Assembly: GCA_963932465.1 (NCBI GenBank)
Contig: OZ010786.1
Coordinates: 272,336,411 to 272,400,410 of the forward strand
Length of the DNA: 64,000 nt
Origin: Maratus speciosus
Taxonomy: Eukaryota > Arthropoda > Arachnida > Araneae > Salticidae
Reading direction: 5' to 3'
Below, in pieces: positions 45,470-58,462 of this stretch. The first letter of the stretch is position 1, and each line of letters opens with the position of its first letter. The notes under the pieces are model-generated. The model worked only from the letters and a program-made list of their open reading frames with translations, did no database searches and had not been told where the DNA came from. The translations under genes and the position numbers were made by a program.

Positions 45470-45860
45470 TGATGTAGCAAACTGCTGTATCGATTTTCAC
45501 AAAACTTGCCTACCATACTAAATCGAGTTCGAAAGAACGTTCTAGATAGGTCCCGAATTTAATAAAATTCGTTTTGTCAGGATGAAAAAACTCAGCGATG
45601 AAAATTGTGCTTGCTATACATCGGAAAAGGCTCCAACAATTTATAAAACTTGTTAGAAAATTGTTAACTGTTTAACTAGGAAACTTGTTTTATATAACAA
45701 TTTGAACACGATAAAACTAACAAGCAAGGTCTCGAATTCGGAAAACTTCTTTTCGACAAGTTAAAACAAACTCAGTACTGAAAATGCTGCTATATATTCA
45801 AAACGGCTCTAACGATTTTCACAAAACTTGGTTCTATTGGAGGCAAAATTATAACATGAA
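45470..45860. repeat. Short diverged tandem repeat
   Basis: About three diverged copies of a ~155-bp unit share variants of CGATTTTCACAAAACTTG and AAACTCAGYRATGAAAATTG or AAACTCAGTACTGAAAATGC. The unit resembles in style the larger array at 49,370-52,430 (AACGATTTTCACTAAACT), so the two may be related. Confidence 0.4.
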
Positions 45861-46089
45861 GTTTGGATTCCAAACATCTCCACAGATTTCCAATATTGTC
45901 AATGTGAAGGAAATAAAGTTGTCAGAGAAGATGTGTTTCTTCATCTTTATGCTTTTCAAAACTTTCCTGAGGACATCTAGCATTGTGAATAGGAGCGTTG
46001 TAGCCTTGAAATACGAGGACTGATTTTTTAAACCTCCGATGGGCCGTATAATAAAGGCTAGTGTGAATAATTATTTTTCAGCTTGGAGT

Positions 46090-46360
46090 CTAGTACAATT
46101 GAAGCAATGTTCCGACATAGTCGCAATGAAGATTGAATCATTTGTCATACTGGTGTGCGAAGGGAGGTATACCCTCTTCACAGAACGTTGCCGCCAAGTT
46201 ATTGAGATAGGTATGCAAGGCGTCATGAAGATTTTTGTTGGTATGGAAGTAGAATAGAGTGCTGTCGTCCCAGACTTGTCTTCAGATCACGGAAAAGGTG
46301 AAAATCCCTCAGTGCCAGCCAAACAGACGGCCCAAAAGCTTCTTTCACAAATTCGATGGA
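46090..46360 (-). pseudogene. Mariner-type transposase C-terminal remnant (minus strand)
   Basis: On the minus strand WLALRDFHLFRDLKTSLG matches the mariner pattern SPDLAPxDFHLF-PLK-LG, with the acidic third catalytic position retained as RDFHLF. A second frame then gives LHDALHTYLNNLAATFCEEG, QYDK, a stop and FNLHCDYVG, matching the usual mariner C-terminus of an aromatic-Lys-Cys segment, then N-Leu-x-Gly-Asp-Tyr-Val. The two pieces are in different frames and contain a TGA, so the gene is dead. The DNA beyond both ends is too decayed to trace. The plus-strand short ORFs here are antisense shadows. Confidence 0.6.
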
Positions 46361-46400
46361 TGTGTTCGTCGATATTTGCAGCATAGAGTTATATTTTGAT

Positions 46401-49246
46401 TGTTTGAGTTTAAACGATGTCTTTAGGATTTATATTGATTTCAGACACTATCTGCGATAGCGATTGCTTTTTTTCTCGACCTATTATCGTCTTCTACACC
46501 TTTCTATCATTATCCATCATCTTTATCTTCCATCCACTGTTCTACTTTGAAGATGAAATCTTACAATATTTATTGTACGCTGTCATAATGACTGATACAG
46601 TGCTCCTTGCACACATCAAAATGTGGATGTTTCGGACACAGAGACTTAGATAAACTAAGGAAAACAATCATGCCTCTTTTCCTTGGAAGTTGGTTACGTC
46701 TGACATTGCACCGTCTATGATATAAAACTGTGCATTTATGCAATATCTAATGACAGCTATTGAGAGACTAATACCTCCCCTTTCACAATAATTAGATGGC
46801 AGATTTCTGTACCACGAGGTGCGGCTGTTTGTACGACAGGTTTGAAATGAGACATGTTTTTTATCAGCATTCGTATTACTTTGCCCCACATCTGTACAAA
46901 CAAGTTTCAAACATTACGGCCTATAGATAATAAAACTTTTAAAAGCATTTTGGGGATGTTATATTATTCAAAATGAAGTTCAATGAATAAATACTACTGA
47001 GGATTATCTTAGCAAGCTTCCTTTCAAAAAATGTACTTCAAATATTAATAGTTGTTTTACAGGCCACCGAAAACATTCGTGTAGATCACCATCTATGGAT
47101 GATAGTAGCTATAAGAGCGTTTTTGATTGATTTTGATGTTTTGTAGTAGAACTAAATTCTAATTTATGAATACGTTCGTGCTTTGTGTAACATCTATAGT
47201 TCGTATACAATCCAACATAAAACATTACCACCTATATTCAGTATATTTTTATTTCCGAGTTCAATTGAGTTTTGCGTTTAGCAGCAGAAAACGTTCTAAC
47301 ATAGTATGTAATTAATAACTTTTATTAATTACGTACTATGTATTTAATATATGTAATATATGTTATTAATATATGTGAATATATGTAATTAATAACTTTT
47401 TCACTAGGTTGGCCTTTGCGCCTTTTAAGCAAATAATTTGAAATTTGATTTTCATTTGAAATATAGTATGTAGTGTGTAAAATTTATAACTCGAATATAG
47501 CAGCACACATAGTAATTCAAACATTTGTTACCTACTTCTGCTGTATTACTGCCTGTCTCCTTACAATTGATGGAGAATTCTTGAAAATATTCTAAAATTA
47601 TTAAAAATTGTTTCAAAATCTATGCTTTGCGCATGATTCATTTTTGTCTTAATTTATTGCATGTTTCTGTAAATTAACGAATAACTATTATAATAAAAAA
47701 AACTATAAATACTTATATCGCCTTTCATTTTCCTTCAAATATTTGTTACATGATCGCTGACAATGATTTCTAAAACATCGGCAAAATAAAGAAAAATTAT
47801 ACCGGTCTTTTTTCGCTCCACTAGGAGTTTATTTTAGAACTTTGAGAAACTTGAAACAACGCCAGAAAAATATTCAACACTGTGAAAATAGGAGAGGGTA
47901 GACTGTGGGTGAAGTTTCTGGATTTCACATTCTTTACTATTTCAACTGTTGTTATTAAACGTGACAGTATTTCTTATCCAATATATTTTTATTTGTTCCA
48001 CCAGAGTATAGTCCAAAACACTAGCTATAAAAATCAGAATTTCTCCGCATGTGTATGCTTTTGATGGATAGCGTATTTCATTATCTTAAGTATACAACAC
48101 TGTAAATATCTAAATATTTTATTATCAGATTTATATAATGAAAACTATATAGAAAATTTACTATTTATTTATAATTCATTTATTTGACTCAAAGATATCG
48201 AAAAAAGATGATGAGTTTAATTGTTTTATTAATTTAAAGTTATCTAATTTAAAATGTGTGTTGGTACGAATATGTCTATATAAAAATATTACTGTACGTA
48301 AGCAGATATGTAAATGAAAAGTAGTTAACATATTTCCATGTTTCCTTTTCGTTTATTCAATATCAATTGTAGATTAACATCACGGTTTTATAGTGGTGTT
48401 GGTCACTGGTGGGATGTTATAATCCAATTCCCATCTTTCAATATACTTGAAATTTATAAAAGTTAGAATTTAAACCAACTAGAACGTTCTAGGGATATTG
48501 TAATGAAAATTGAACGTTTTCGGAAATTAAGATTAAATTTCTCAAGTATTTTTCATATTTCATTTTACTATGGTAAATAAGACTTCACCATATAGTATGT
48601 TTAAAATTCTGGTGTCACACAAGAGGGAAGCTACTGGAACCCCCAACAATGAGGGGTAAAGAGGTAGTCATAAATATTCTGAAAAGAAGGCACATAGAGG
48701 TCACAGGTCAGCTGAATCATGGTGCAGCAGAACGGGGGCGGAGTAAATATGCAAAATTTAGGGAATTATATGCACTTAGTACATTTATGTATGCTTTTTA
48801 CTTCTGTAGGTGGATACATACCACATATATTTGTCACGCCATCTAATGAAAAAAAATGCATTTTTCTATTGGATGAAGGGTAAAAAGTGCACTTTTCTCT
48901 GTCTTTAGAGAATAGAGACTTTTTCCAGTTCAGTAGTATAAAAAAATTTAGATAGCAACATGTTACGATCGTCCACTTTTTATTTATTAAGTCATGTCTT
49001 TTAGAGGAAGAATTACTTCCCAAAATTTTCACTCATTGAGTCTTTAGCCAGAATAACGGTTATATTACACATTGGAGTGCAGTTTATAAATTGTGCCTAT
49101 CGCCATGATTTTAATAAAATTCATGACAATAATAGGGCACATCAACATAGACAAACAAGAAGCGTCAAGGAAAGGATTTGGAATCGCATTCATCAGCAAG
49201 GTATCAAACATGTCTTATTAACAGTTCATTTTTCACTTATAATCTT
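46401..49246. other. AT-rich non-coding stretch
   Basis: No gene was recognised. The minus-strand ORF at 46,668-46,910 and the plus-strand one at 48,649-48,846 have no recognisable domain. Near 47,310-47,400 a TAATTAATAACTTTT motif recurs within a short AT-rich stretch. Confidence 0.4.
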
Positions 49247-52200
49247 ATATTATAATGCGAGCAAAAATTCTGTGTGTATACTATAATGCGAGCAAAAATT
49301 GTGTGTGTATACTATAATGCGAGCAAAATATGTGTGTGTGTGTGTGTATGTGTGTGTGTGTATGTAAATTTTATCTTAAAAACGGCTCTAACGATTTTGA
49401 GGAAATTTTGTATTTTACCATTTTCGGGCATGATAAGACCATTGGGCTAGGTCATGTGTTCGAGAAAATTCGATTAGTTGGTCATTTTGGGTCGTAATCA
49501 AGCTAATGATATCTAAAAAACGGCTGAATCGATTTTGACCAAATTTCACATCAACCGTTTTTCGACACGAAGAAACTTTTGGGCTAAGTCACATGTTCGA
49601 GAAACTTCGATTAGTGGGTCCTTTTTGGGTCACTATGGGTCAAGCCAATTTTATCTAAAAAACGGCTATAACGATTTTCACTAAACTCTATATTCTACAG
49701 TTTTGGATTACGAGAAAACTATTGGGCTAAGTCACATGTTCGAGAAAATTCGATTAGTGGGTCATTTTGGGGTCACCGTGGGTCAAGCTAAGTTTATCTA
49801 TATAACTTCTTTAACGATTTTGACGAAATTTTTAATCCTACTGTTTACGGGCACGAAAAGACCATTGGGATGGGTCTCGTGTTCGAGAAAATTCCATTAG
49901 TGGGTCATTTTGGGTCATAATGGCTCAGAGTCAAGTTAATTATATCTAGAGAAGCTCAATCGATTTTGACTAAATTTTGTATCTAGCCATTTTCGGGCAC
50001 GAAAAGATCATTGAGATGGGTCTCGTGTTCGAAAAAATTCGATTAGTGGGTCATTTTGGGTCATAATGGGTCAGGGTCAAACTAATATCTAGAGAACGTC
50101 TCAATCGATTTTGACGAAATTTTGTATTTTACCATTTTCGGGCATGATAAGACCATTGGGCTAGGTCACGTGTTAGAGAAAATTCGATTAGTGGGTCATT
50201 TTGGGTCAAGGTCCAGCTAATTATATCTAAAAAACAGTACGTCGATTTTGACCAAATTTCACATCCAACCGTTTTTCGACACGAAGAAACTATTGGGCTA
50301 GGTCACATGTTCGAGAAACTTCGATTATTGTGTCATTTTCGAGTCACTATGGGTCAAGCCAATTTTATCTAAAAAACGGCTCTAACGATTTTCACTAAAC
50401 TCTATATTCTACAGTTTTGAATTACGAGAAAACTATTGGGCTTAAGTCACATGTTCGAGAAAATTCGATTAGTGTGTCATTTTTGGTTACCGTGAGTCAA
50501 GCTAAGTTTATCTAGATATCTTCTTTAACGATTTTGACGAAATTTTGCTCCCTACTGTTTTCGGGCACGAAAAGACCATTGGGATGGGTCTCGTGTTCGA
50601 GAAAATTCTATTAGTGGGTCATTTTAGGTCATAATGGGTCAGAGTCAAGTTAAATATATCTAGAGAACGGCTCAATCGATTTTTATTAAATTTTGTATCT
50701 AACCATTTTCGGGCACGAAAAGACCATTGGGATGGGTCACGTGTTCGAGAAAATTTGATTAGTGGGTCATTTTTGGGTCACTGTGGGTTAAGCTATTTTT
50801 ATCTAAAAAACTGCTCTAACGATTTTCACTAAACTCTATATTCTACAGTTTTGGATTACGAGAAGACCATTGAGCTAAGTCACATGTTCGAGGAAATTCG
50901 ATTAGTGGGTCATTTTTGGATCACAGTGGGTCAAGCTAAGTTTATCTAGATAACGGCTCTAACGATTTTGACGAAATTTTGCACCCTATTATTTTCGGGC
51001 ACGAAAAGACAATTTGGATTCCACTCGTGTTCGAGAAAATTTGATTAGTGGGTCATTGTGGCTCATAATGGGTCAGGGTCAGGCCAATTATATCTACAGA
51101 ATGGCTCAATCGATTTTGACTAAATTTTGTATCTAACCATTTTCGGGCAACAAAAAAAACCATTGGGATGGGTAACGTGTTCAAGAAAATTCGATTAGTC
51201 GGTCATTTTTGGGTCACCGTGGGTCCAGCTAAGTTTATTTAGATAACGGCATTACGATTTGACAAAATTCTGTAATCTATCGTTTTCGGGCTCGAAAAGA
51301 CCATTGGGATGGGTCACGTGTTCGAGAAAATTCGATTAGTGGGTCATTATGGGTCAGTGTCAAGCTAATTATATCTAAAAAACAGCTCAAGACATTTTGA
51401 CAAAATTTTTTAATATACGGCCGTTTCTGGTCATGAGAGAACCATTGGGCTAAGTCATATGTTCGAGAAAATTCAATTAGTGTGTCATTTTGGGTCACAA
51501 TGGGCCAGGGAATTGAACAGGGCTAATTGAATCTAAAAACATGCTCAAAACATTTTGACCAAATTTTATATTACGTATACCGTTTCTGGGCATTAGAAGA
51601 GAATTGGGCTAGGTCACATGTTCGAGAAAATTTGATTAGTGGGTCATTTTGGGTCACAATGGTTCAGGGTCCAGCTAATTGTATCTAACAAACGGCTTAA
51701 ACGATTTTGACTAAATTTTGTATTCTATCTTTTTCGGGCACGAGAAGACCATTGGGCTAGGTCGCATGTTCAAGAAAATTCGATTAGGGTATCATTTTGG
51801 ATCACAATGGATCAGGGTCAGGCTAATTGTATTTAAAAAGCGCTTCAGAACATTTTGACATAATTTTTTATAATACCGTTTCCGGGCATGATAAGATGCA
51901 TTGGGCAGGGTCGCACGTTCAAGAAAATTCAATCAATGGGTCATTTTGGGGTCTAATGGATGAGGATTAATCTAACTATCTAAAAAACCGCTCAAAAGAT
52001 TTTGACAAAACTTGTTACTACACCGTTTCTGGACAAGATAAAATCATTGGGCTGGGTCGCATGCTCAAGAAAATTCTATTAGTGGATCATTTTGGTGATA
52101 ATGGATCGGGGTCAAGCTAACGGCATCTCAAAAAGGTTCAAAAATTTTGGCAATTTTTTTTGTTATACCGTTTCACAGTACAAAAAGACCATTGAAATAG

Positions 52201-52503
52201 CTCCCATCTGTCGATGAATTTCGGTTAGTGGTTTTTTGAATCAACGTGGATCAAGCTTATTTTACCTAGAAAACGACTAACGGTTTTCACTAAATTTTGT
52301 ATTCCATCATTTTCATGCTCGAGAAGAGCATTGTGATAGGTCGCATGTTCGAAAAAATTCGATTAGTGGGTCATTTTGGGTCACTATGTTTCACGGTCTA
52401 GCTAATTGCATCTAAAACAGCAAGAATGATTCAGTGGGATAAATATTTCCAGATAAACAGAAAGCTAATTTTGACCGAGCATAGCTCGGTCATTCCTGCT
52501 AGT
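49247..52503 (+). mobile_element. Helitron-like element carrying ~21 tandem repeats of ~145 bp
   Basis: The left part holds three copies of TATAATGCGAGCAAAA (49,252, 49,283, 49,313), then a (TG)n run to about 49,362. From 49,370 to about 52,430 follow roughly 21 repeats whose core is TCTAAAAAACGGCTC, AACGATTTTGACGAAATTTT, TTCGGGCACGAAAAGACCAT and AATTCGATTAGTGGGTCATT. The array runs into a perfect 8-bp hairpin GACCGAGC-ATA-GCTCGGTC (52,473-52,491), 7 bases, CTAG (52,499-52,502) and a T. Hairpin plus CTAG plus T is a Helitron-type 3' end. No Rep/helicase is present, and short ORFs within the array only reflect repeat periodicity. The 5' boundary is uncertain. Confidence 0.62.
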
Positions 52504-55500
52504 ACAATTTCAATATTTATATAACATATGAGTGGAGTGAGAATTGCACTCGTCTTTATTATTTCGCATTAATTATAATGAATAAAAATATAGTTATTCT
52601 TAATTTTATACTTGTAGTATATCTTAAAGCATTTATTTTAATATGATGTTTCAGAAAACTTTATTTCACCTCAATTCATTTCTAAAGTTTTAGTGCTATG
52701 TAAATATTAATATGTAAATAAATTCTTTATTTGTGTTAAATTTTACTTATCTTATCTTCTGCAATAAGTCTGACTTATTATTTGTTATTCTAGGAATTGG
52801 TAATTTTATTATTGCAGGGTATTTGCCTATAAATTGATGGCCGACTTATTGATAAAACCGAAACTCGTCATGATCACTTACGATCCCGTGATTCATACGT
52901 CTTCTCGTACTACGCTTTTAACTTTAATTTAGGCAATTTAATTAATTTAATATTAATTTAATTTTAAACCACATCCACGATTGACTAGAATCATGGTACT
53001 TAACAATACAAACGCTTACGGTAGAGATGCTTACTAAATTCCCAATTCCTAACTCTTCTTTATGCTGTTATTAATTTATCTTTTAAACTAATAAAATTTT
53101 ATTCTGTTATGATCAATGTTCATAGAACGTTCCAGCAGTCACAATTCAGACACTTCTAGTATTTTAATATAATAGATTTTCATAACAAAATGAACGAAAC
53201 TGCATCCATATATTTGATAAAATTTGCATTAAATAGTTACAGATCGCTTTATTTATCATTAGTTTCTTCGGTCTTCTGTTATAAAAATTATTTCCATCGT
53301 ATCACAGTTTATTTAGTATTCTAAAAATATCGAACATTTATTAGTTTGTTTATATAGGGAAGACTGGGGAAGGTTAACCGTAGGGGAAGCTTGAGCCATT
53401 TTCATATTTAAAAGAATTTCAGAATTTTGCGAATAAGTGGTAACCAAAGATACTGAAATGCCCAAACAATAGTTTTTGTTTCATGAGCATAACTGAAACA
53501 GGTGTGTAAAAATCAATTGTGAAGAATTTTCAGCTTAAAATGTGTAATTATTAGACATTTTTTCTGAAATAAAATATATCATAGAAATTTAATTAATTAA
53601 GATATAATGTAGAAATATTGAGCTTCCATTCTATGCATAAAGATTGTACAGTATATTAGGATAAACAGAACTATATGCTATACTTTAAAAAGTGTCTATG
53701 TGGGGAGGCTTGACCCAGTCAATGAGGGGAGTGTTGACCAGATGGTCAAAGCTTCTTAATTGTTTTTGGAATTCCTTTTATTACACACTGCATATAATGA
53801 AGAGTTAATGATTATATTTCTAAGATAATGCAGATTTATTCTCTAAATCTACAGTAAAATGGGATGATAGATAGAAAGGAAAATGCTTAAAACTGATTAA
53901 ATAAAGATGAGAAAAACTGCTATAGAAGCAAGAAAACATTTAATGAAATGTAAATTGGAAAATTTTTGGAACTTTTATTTCATTTAAATATCTCCCATAA
54001 TAGGTAAATAGAAAGAATAGAAAAGACTAAAAAGGATGAAAACAGCAGCCTAAAGAAATGTTAGGTATTCATCAATCTTCAAATGAACATAACTTTGATC
54101 AAAACTCTTTAGGAAAGTATGTAGACATATTTCATTAAGATTAACACAATCCGATGAAGCTCAACTGTTGCCAGATCGAGTATGAAAATCATGGGTGTTT
54201 AAAACGGAATTTTCTTCCTGTGCCTTGAATTTCGTCTAAGGAGGTTTGTTTGCACATCGCATTTTCCCAAATATTTTTCAATAATAATTAAACCTTGCAG
54301 CATAATGTTATTCAACCTTTTTTTAACTGATTTTATTCCCCTTAACAACTATTTCAATATAAAATAAAGTGGGTCAATTCTCCCATATGTGAGGAGCTTT
54401 GACCCGTTATTTTCTCATGTTTAAAATCAATCATTTTTCACATTTCTTATATAGTACACTGTCGCAATTTCATTTTGATAACTTATTGAATAACGAATAA
54501 AATGATATATTAAGCTTTATAGTAAGTTCAATACTTAAAAGAAAAAAAAATAAATAAAAAAATAAGAACGGCTAATCAGTGTATACAATATGTAAAAAAT
54601 CTTCAATTAAAATAACATACTACTCACAGTAATAAAATACAAATACATTCCATCAGTTTCGAACAATAAAAAACTTGTTCATCATCAGGGAAATATCCAG
54701 GAGGAACCAACACGTTATAATATCTACATTACACAATTTCAAAAACGAATATGAGTATTCGTATTTGAAAACTCAAATGGGGTTTTCACCGTGCATGTAG
54801 TTGGGGGGATATTGTTTCGTAGATTTTATACACTGATGATGTGTATCTTGGAACTCACGAAACGTATACGTCTGTTCAAACCTTATGTATTTTATTGTGT
54901 GTTTAAACATTGTTTTAGGTGATTTATAAACATATTAATGTAGATGCGTTTATTTTAGAAATTTCTGTATTTGAAACTGTATTTTAGAATTTTTTGGAGG
55001 AAAAAGAATTGTTATTACAAAATGGTAGTCAACTTGAACCTGCGCCCAGCATCCCTAGTAGTGTTCCATTCTTTCCAGCAGATCTATAAATTAAAAGAAA
55101 TTTATGAACAATTGAATAATCTCTAGCTTACAGGAATGGTGGTAGCAAACGAAAATAATTCTGTCATATATATATTTTTTTAATGGCGTTTATCTGAAAA
55201 AGTGTGTAGCGTAAGTTGATATTTTTCGAGCTTTAAGACTTAAAAAAAATAGGTTACATGCAAAAGTAAATTCTTCATAAAAATATTGTGTAAACAATAT
55301 TGTAGGTTCCAATCATAGCTACATGCATGCAAAATAGTCTAAAAAATTCATTCAGATTGTCCAACCAGAAAACTTTCTTCTATCTCATACTTGTTAATTC
55401 TTTAAAATTCGCTGTGAAAGTACCTTAATTAAATGACAATGTATAGTTAAATGACCATCATGGAGATTCAAAAGGTATATTTTCGTTGAATTGTGCGCAT

Positions 55501-57802
55501 TTATAAGGAGATACAGCAACCCATTTTTGAAATAAATCACTGCATTTCAGCACCCAATTCATTGATTTATTGAATTGGGATGGCCTGCAACCAAAATTCC
55601 CAACCCAAACAACATAAAAGCGATACCAGTGGGCAGTATACATACAAGCAGAAACAGAATATGTGGATTGATTAAATTCCACGCATTAGTTTTTCAAATA
55701 CAGCTATCGGTAAAGTAGTGTGAATCTCGAAAAATGCAGCATAGCAGCGCAACCCGTAGGACGATTTTCATCAAAAATTAATCATCAGCTCAGATTTATA
55801 TCAAGTTGTAACTGAATCTAAAGCTTTATTAAATTATCCGCATTAGTTCCGGATTTTTTTCGCATACATACATATTGAGAGACAGACAGTCAGATAAATA
55901 TATTCTAAAATCTGTCAAATCATACTCAAGGACCTTCTAAAACGTATAAATTCGTCAGAAACTAACAGTCGAAATTTTTACGAATCCAATCTTTTCGTCT
56001 TATAAAAATAGCATAAAATAAAATATGTTGTTTCAGGAAAAACGTGTTTAAAGTTGTTGTTTTTTACTTTTTGACTAAAAAAACATTATAATTTAAAATA
56101 AAATTCCATTAATGAGAGATCGTGAGTCCCTAACAGGCCCATTCGTGTTCTCTTAGCAAGGCGTTCGTCATTGATTGTTTAAAAAAATGATTTTAAGTAG
56201 ATGTCGTAAGAAATACTACCTATTGCAGTCGTTACCATGGTGCGACTTTTGAAAAATGTATGTACTAAATTTTGTCCGCACGATAAAAGTCGCAATTATG
56301 CACGGATCGTCTTCAAACTCGCAAAACACATTGAGATGGCAAATATCTCGGAGGGGATTGAAAATGGGCAATATCGACCGAAGGTGGTAGAATTGGGGAG
56401 GGTTCAAAAATTTGAATACTGTCTTAACATGATTCTGATAAAACCAACTCTTACATAACAATGACAGAAAAAAAATAAACATTTTTCGCTATAGCAGTCG
56501 CCAACAAATTAAAAAAACCCAATAAAATTCTCACCACAACAATTAGTTTTGCAATATTTTCATATGAAAAATTAAATTAAATAAAAGTTTGACGAATTGA
56601 AAACAAATTGAATATTACGTCCTAAATTTTCTAGAACAAGATTTTCGCATGAAAACTCAAAATAAAATAAATAGTTTGACGAATTAAAAAATATATATAT
56701 ATTGCGTCATATGGAAAAATAATGGACCTCAGCAGGTGAATATGTATTATCATGCGAGTGTGAAGAAACTTATTAAAACATGATAAAAACCCGACTATGG
56801 AAATATTAACATATTTTAACCTTTGAGGTTATCTGAATTTGCTGTAACCATTTTTAAACCTATTCCATATACATGCGTGTGTGTATCCGTGTATATTAGA
56901 ATTTTCACAAAAAGTTTAGTTTTCTAGAGTTCATTCTTAGTGAAGAAACTGGGTTTATCTCTAATCTTGATTTAAGTTTTGTTGGTGAATTTTGTACTTA
57001 ACTTCGAAATCTACCTCCGCCTTTAGGCCGAGCCGGCAGGGATATTTTTAAAAACAAAGAATAGAGAAAACTCTCTTAATGTAAAACACCTACAAACATA
57101 TGTCGGAATAGTTACATTCATTATCTAGTGTTTTGATTATTCTCAGCTTCTTATCAGAGGGATAAAAAAAACATATCTTTTATCAAGATAACAAACTGTC
57201 ATTCCCAATTACCCCAGGTTACCCTATTTGACATTCACAACAAACATTATGAGGCTTTCAGCCTGTATTTTCAGTTATTGATCATTTTTGTTGTTTATAT
57301 TTTTCATGTATTTCGAAAATAACATTGTTTATAAATTACACCAAAGTAGTATATTAACGCTTTTCTTAAACAAGAGTATTTTTTGTAGCTTTTCTCAATT
57401 TCTACATCTCATATTTGTTTTTTCTTTAAAAAAATATTTAAGCCACATAGATTACATCAAAATTTCTGGCGATACAAGAAAAAACATCACATCAAAATTT
57501 CTTGAAAATCAAGAAAAAAGCTTTAGGCAAAAAACTGTCATTTTCAATTATCTATATTTATTCGATAAAAGATTTTTTCATTTAAAGTTGTGATTCGTAA
57601 AGAAAAAGACGATATTCTGATTTAAGCTCTACTTAAATATTTGTCATCCGTCTATTATATTATGCAAACAAAATTAAATTCACATATTTGCTTTGTACTT
57701 CGTATTTTTATAAATGAGCTCTGGGTTGAATTAGATGGAAATAAATATAGGCAGATTGGTCAATTTCATCAATACTTTGTTTTGTATATTTCTACTTGAT
57801 TT
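52504..57802. other. AT-rich non-coding region, possibly including a GGGG/CCCC-ended element
   Basis: No gene was recognised over 5.3 kb. ATAGGGAAGACTGGGGAAGG at 53,354 and the sequence ending ACCCCAGGTTACCCTAT at 57,227 are imperfect inverted repeats, so 53,354-57,227 could be one ~3.9-kb non-autonomous element. Related motifs recur inside (GGCTTGACCCAGTCAATGAG near 53,709, GGGTCAATTCTCCC near 54,371). ORFs such as 56,237-56,458 and 57,288-57,593 show no known domain and have AT-driven composition. Confidence 0.3.
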
Positions 57803-57808
57803 GTATTA
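57803..57808. other. Target-site duplication, left copy (GTATTA)
   Basis: GTATTA here and at 62,959-62,964 directly outside both LTRs. This confirms integrase-mediated insertion of the element as one unit. Confidence 0.85.
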
Positions 57809-58187
57809 TGGGGTGAGACTCCATACATAACTCACAACTCACTTTTAGGACGAGCACTGACATTTATTGAGACGAACACACAAACAAAAAATACAGATAT
57901 AAACACTCTTCTCGTTCTTTAATTAGCTTAAAGTCTATAATTCAGGACGTCGTTGAATATTTCTGAGATTTTCTTACGTCGTGTAAATATTCAATCTTAT
58001 TTCACCGAAATATGTTCTGTTCTTTTTTAACAAAAAACTTTGCGTCGTAAAACTCATTTCGTTCTCTTTTCTTCCTCTGCATTTCCACTTCACACAGCTT
58101 CGTTAAGGCTCGTTTCCTTTTTAATCTCGAAGCGGAAAATATGGGGACACTCAGTCTGATGCAGGTGTTGCTTGCGAAATCTCCACA
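57809..58187 (-). repeat. Ty3/gypsy 3' LTR
   Basis: 379 bp, identical to the other LTR except at two sites (GATATAAACAC against GATATATACAC, and AATATGGGG against AATACGGGG). On the coding strand AATAAA lies at 57,863-57,868. The final part of the pol frame reads into this LTR to a stop at 58,002. Confidence 0.92.
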
Positions 58188-58462
58188 AGCGGCCGTCCTG
58201 ACATCTGGAGCTGCCGCAGCGACATGTGGTAAAATAGAATCTGAAAAACAAAAACCAGTAACTGTTCTTAGGGGTTTCATGTATTCAGCACAGGAGCTAG
58301 TATTTATCGGTCCTTCAGTTGATGAGATTTTCGTTACGTCGTAGGTGTCGTTAGACTTCACTTTGATTACTTTATACGGACCTAAGAATTTAGATTTCAA
58401 CTTTAAACCTGGTCCTTGCTGGTTTCTCTTAATTGCTACAAGGTCACCAAGTTTGTACTTAC
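58002..58462 (-). pseudogene. Integrase C-terminal domain, frame-shifted part, ending inside the LTR
   Basis: The frame open from about 58,462 to 58,002 contains KYKLGDLVAIKRN and then KSKFLGPYKVIKV, the GPY/F-type C-terminal module of Ty3/gypsy integrases, which binds DNA or chromatin. It then runs to a stop at 58,002, about 185 bp inside the 3' LTR, with a basic Arg/Lys-rich tail. It belongs to the integrase at 58,436-60,274 but lies in another frame; the break is at the G run 58,463-58,465 on the plus strand. The position of its first annotated Met (58,400) is internal and not a real start. Confidence 0.75.

Noticed and set aside
45784..46257. Plus-strand ORFs of 79 and 72 residues as possible host genes
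   Set aside because: The second lies antisense to a mariner transposase remnant, and neither shows a known domain or a plausible intron structure.
49370..52430. CRISPR-like regular repeat spacing
   Set aside because: The units are contiguous tandem repeats of ~145 bp with no unique spacers, in a eukaryotic transposon setting.
53354..57593. AT-rich ORFs of 70-101 residues as small genes
   Set aside because: Their amino-acid composition (many Phe, Ile, Lys, Asn) follows base composition; no start context, domain or repeat conservation supports them.
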